In this document: one piece after another, positions 61,301 to 64,000 of the stretch | How positions within the stretch are numbered: position 1 is the first letter of the stretch | Layout: each line of letters opens with the position of its first letter | NCBI GenBank assembly: GCA_018697195.1 | Contig: CM031858.1 | Coordinates: forward strand, 90,677,120-90,741,119 | Source: Certhia americana | Lineage: Eukaryota; Chordata; Aves; Passeriformes; Certhiidae | DNA length: 64,000 nt | Direction: 5' to 3' | Notes under the pieces: generated by a model | What the model saw: the letters and a program-made list of their open reading frames with translations, nothing else | Told to the model about the DNA's origin: nothing | Database searches by the model: none | Program-made: the position numbers and the translations under genes

Positions 61301-64000
61301 CAGTATGAGAGCATTCATTTGTATAAGCAGTTCAGTGCCTGGGCAAGTAATGCTATCCAAGTACTATGCACGTGACACAGCTCACAAATATTAATTTGTT
61401 TCCAGGATATTGACCTTGTACCTCTATATAAAGTCAATACTCACACAGACAACAATTATATAATTTCATTAAGTGCACACACACATTTTTTTGTGTTTGT
61501 GTATGCAGTTGAATTTATGTTAGTGATACCAATTGCAGTTGTTCCTTTTTCATTCTTCAGTATCTTGCTTTGCAATCCAAGAGTCTATCAGAAGACAATA
61601 TTCCCTTCTGAGATTTTTTGCCCTCTAGCAAGTTTTTCTAACATCTGTAGTGGAGCTATGAGATTCTTTAAATAAGGAGCTCAAATAAGCTTATTACAAA
61701 ACAATTTTGACTTAAACAAAAATTACTTACTAGAAAATGAATTCATTTTAACCCCTACACATCTAATATACTTATGCATTACAGCTAGAGCTGAAATTAC
61801 CAGTTGTTACTAGTCAAAATCTCTACAGTTGTGCATGGAATCCACTTGTTTCTAAAACCCTAATATTAATTATAAACTCTGTGTAGGAAGTCCTGGGAGC
61901 CCTCATTGTATCTTTTATTTAAATTTCCTCACAGACATATTTTCTTTATGATAATTTTCAAGAATGTCTTAGTGAGGATATTACATTTTACAAAAGCTGT
62001 TTTAACATGAGCCTGGCAGAAATTATATGCTTTATTCAAGCAAATTAAAAGAAGAAAGCAGAAATTTGCAAGTAGTCTTAATTTCACTGCACTTTTAAGT
62101 AAGAACCTCAGGAGTAAACAAGTTGTTTCAGTAGAGCTGGCCTAAATTGAAAAGGCTACATATGCTAATTTTAGAGGTGCTCAAAGTAACCAGACATAAT
62201 TTCAGCAAGTCTATCATTAGCCCTGATTTGTTTCTCTTGGTTTCAACTGCCTTTATTAATTTCTTAACCTGTCAACTTTTATATAAAACAAGTTTTGTCA
62301 TAAGAAAATACATTTTCACTCTCCTTTTTTCTCCATACACTTTGGGTTGTGGCTGTAAAGAGATTTTTTTCCCCCTAAGTCTTCTGAATTCTGTTCTAGT
62401 ATTTATTCATGGAAATGCAAACTTCTCTTATGGAAGTACATGACAGGTACCATGTCAAAACAAATTTTTAGTATAAACACCTTGGTTCTATACTTCTTAA
62501 TCAACAGTGTTTTAAAAGAAAATAAACTTATAACAGAAAAATTTATACACTGGTTCTGTCTCTATGTCCTTTCTTACAAGAGTGAAATAAACATTTTACC
62601 TTTTTTTGAGACCCACTCCTCCTTCTCGCATACCTTCAGCTTTCCCTCATTTGTACACACTCTTCATATATACAGAAACATATGTAAAAATTATTAATAT
62701 GCTGTACGTTTTCTCTCTCAGCAAGTCAAGGAGCTGAAATTCTTTTTCTTTATTTAACCTATGAAGGAGGAATTTTGAAAGACTTAGTCTAATGATGAAT
62801 TAATGAAATTAAATAATCTTGTCTTCAAAGTGTGTCACCTACTTAACTCAGAGACATCAACTTGATACTCTCAATAGCTCATTTTTCTACAGTAGACTGA
62901 AGGAAAAAAATGATCAAATTAAATAAATAACTTGTGTAAATATATAAATAATGCAATTATTTTTAAATTGAGGGTTTCTCTGCCTTCTAAAAAGAGGGAG
63001 GGAAGGAAGGGATTAAAATTTGGTGGAGTGTAATTTGTAAGGTTTAAATCAATACATAAAACAATCAGAAAAAAATCTTTAGATAGTTTGCCCTTCATTA
63101 TTGATTTCTACCAAAAAGTTCTAGAAGTTATAAAGCATGGCCTTTCCTTATTCAATTATAAAAATATTTAAAAAACTGAATGTTAGACATTGCAAAATAA
63201 AATTAGATATTGCAAAATTCATCATTGTATAAAAGTGTTACTGCAGAAGTGTATGAGCATAATGTTAACAAGTTAATATTATGTAAATCATATGCTGGAA
63301 ATGTGGAAGAAATATGCATTTCTCATTGTTAGTTCCTGAAACATGAAAATATTATAGCTGCATACAAGATAACATGATGATTTTCTGGCTTGTGCTCTGT
63401 AGGGGCAAGTGTCTTCTACAAGATTTGTGAAAATGGTGACAGTCATTCTTGAATGTTACTTGATGATCTAATCAAAGTGGATAGTTGTTTCTTGAAGAGT
63501 CTGAATTTCATTTGACTTTTCTGACTACATTCCCACACTACCACACCTTTGCAAACAACACAGGCAATCACAAATTATGTTATTTTTCTTCCATGAGTAT
63601 TTCAAGTGATTCAAGTATAGCATACATAGATGCACTTTCACAATTTTACCCCAGAATTCCAAATATCAAAGTGCCTTCTCAAATACATGTAACCTCTTTT
63701 ACATGATCTCGTCTTGTAGACATTGGGGTGTTTCTTTTTTAGTGGTTTTTCATCTTTTAATTCAAAGAACTAATATTTTCTTATGAAATATAATTCTTAG
63801 GGTATCTAAGGCTAGAACTATGGGTTAAACCCTTCATCTTGCTAGGAGAAGCCCATTCTTCTGAGACTTCCAACTGTGCGGAGTTTTTTTCATAATGGAG
63901 ATTTCTGTTACTGGTCCTACAGAAGCACGTCTCAAAGGTGACAGTGCATAGTCTTCTCATCACAGAAAGACACAAATAAGTTTTGAGATATTAGAAAAAG
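58400..64000. other. AT-rich intergenic DNA, no gene seen
   Basis: The last 5.6 kb hold no recognisable gene, RNA gene or transposon. Open frames reach 98 codons (62147-62443, plus), Phe- and Leu-rich as expected from T-rich DNA. The parts at 59.8-60.2 and 60.4-60.6 kb are more balanced but unidentified. Confidence 0.5.

Noticed and set aside
1..64000. tRNA, rRNA, common small nuclear RNAs, CRISPR arrays, bacterial operons or defence systems
   Set aside because: I looked for characteristic motifs and repeats on both strands and saw none. The DNA is vertebrate in character.

Overview
The window looks like bird nuclear DNA from an AT-rich, gene-poor region. The main evidence is a set of retroelement fragments that read as avian CR1 (chicken repeat 1) LINEs. 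They share CR1 wording such as the 3' end 'ttggactcgatgatctt', and parts of their sequence translate to CR1 ORF2 C-terminal fragments. A degraded LTR of a type I recognise from bird genomes supports the same reading. I cannot name the species. I see no bacterial, plasmid or phage genes, no CRISPR array, no operons, and no protein-coding gene that I can recognise. Most open frames are short, in AT-rich DNA, and of the length expected by chance.

Layout. 1-277: CR1 tail of an element running off the left edge, minus strand. 278-21.4 kb: single-copy AT-rich DNA with a small CR1 3' end at 6.37-6.50 kb and several blocks whose texture suggests conserved noncoding DNA (3.33-5.35, 13.76-14.50, 18.70-19.20 and 20.82-21.18 kb). 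The block near 14.2 kb contains an old tandem duplication. 21.48-23.06 kb: a long minus-strand CR1 abutting a short plus-strand CR1 3' end. 24.73-25.32 kb: a more GC-rich unidentified segment with a strong minus-strand exon-like signal. 26.95-27.05 and 42.77-42.87 kb: two 100-N assembly gaps, each inside a poly-A run. 30.94 kb: a perfect 17-bp inverted repeat. 32.44-32.77 kb: a pure (TATAA)n array of 52 units that decays into CTA and CCA triplets. 37.14-38.20 kb: a truncated avian LTR fused to a CR1 fragment that has lost its 3' end. 43.14 kb: a 15-bp inverted repeat. 48.05-48.27 kb: a CR1 3' end. 55.67-56.75 kb: two CR1 copies head to head. 58.37 kb: a strong G-quadruplex motif. 58.4-64 kb: AT-rich DNA with nothing identifiable.

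Function. No genes can be shown to work together. The most plausible biological content is regulatory: candidate conserved noncoding elements, plus a few unproven exon-like segments with good splice signals (21.04, 24.73 minus, 34.19, 47.35 minus, 49.02, 55.03 and 57.33 kb). These need alignment or RNA evidence. In 64 kb, several such segments are expected by chance.
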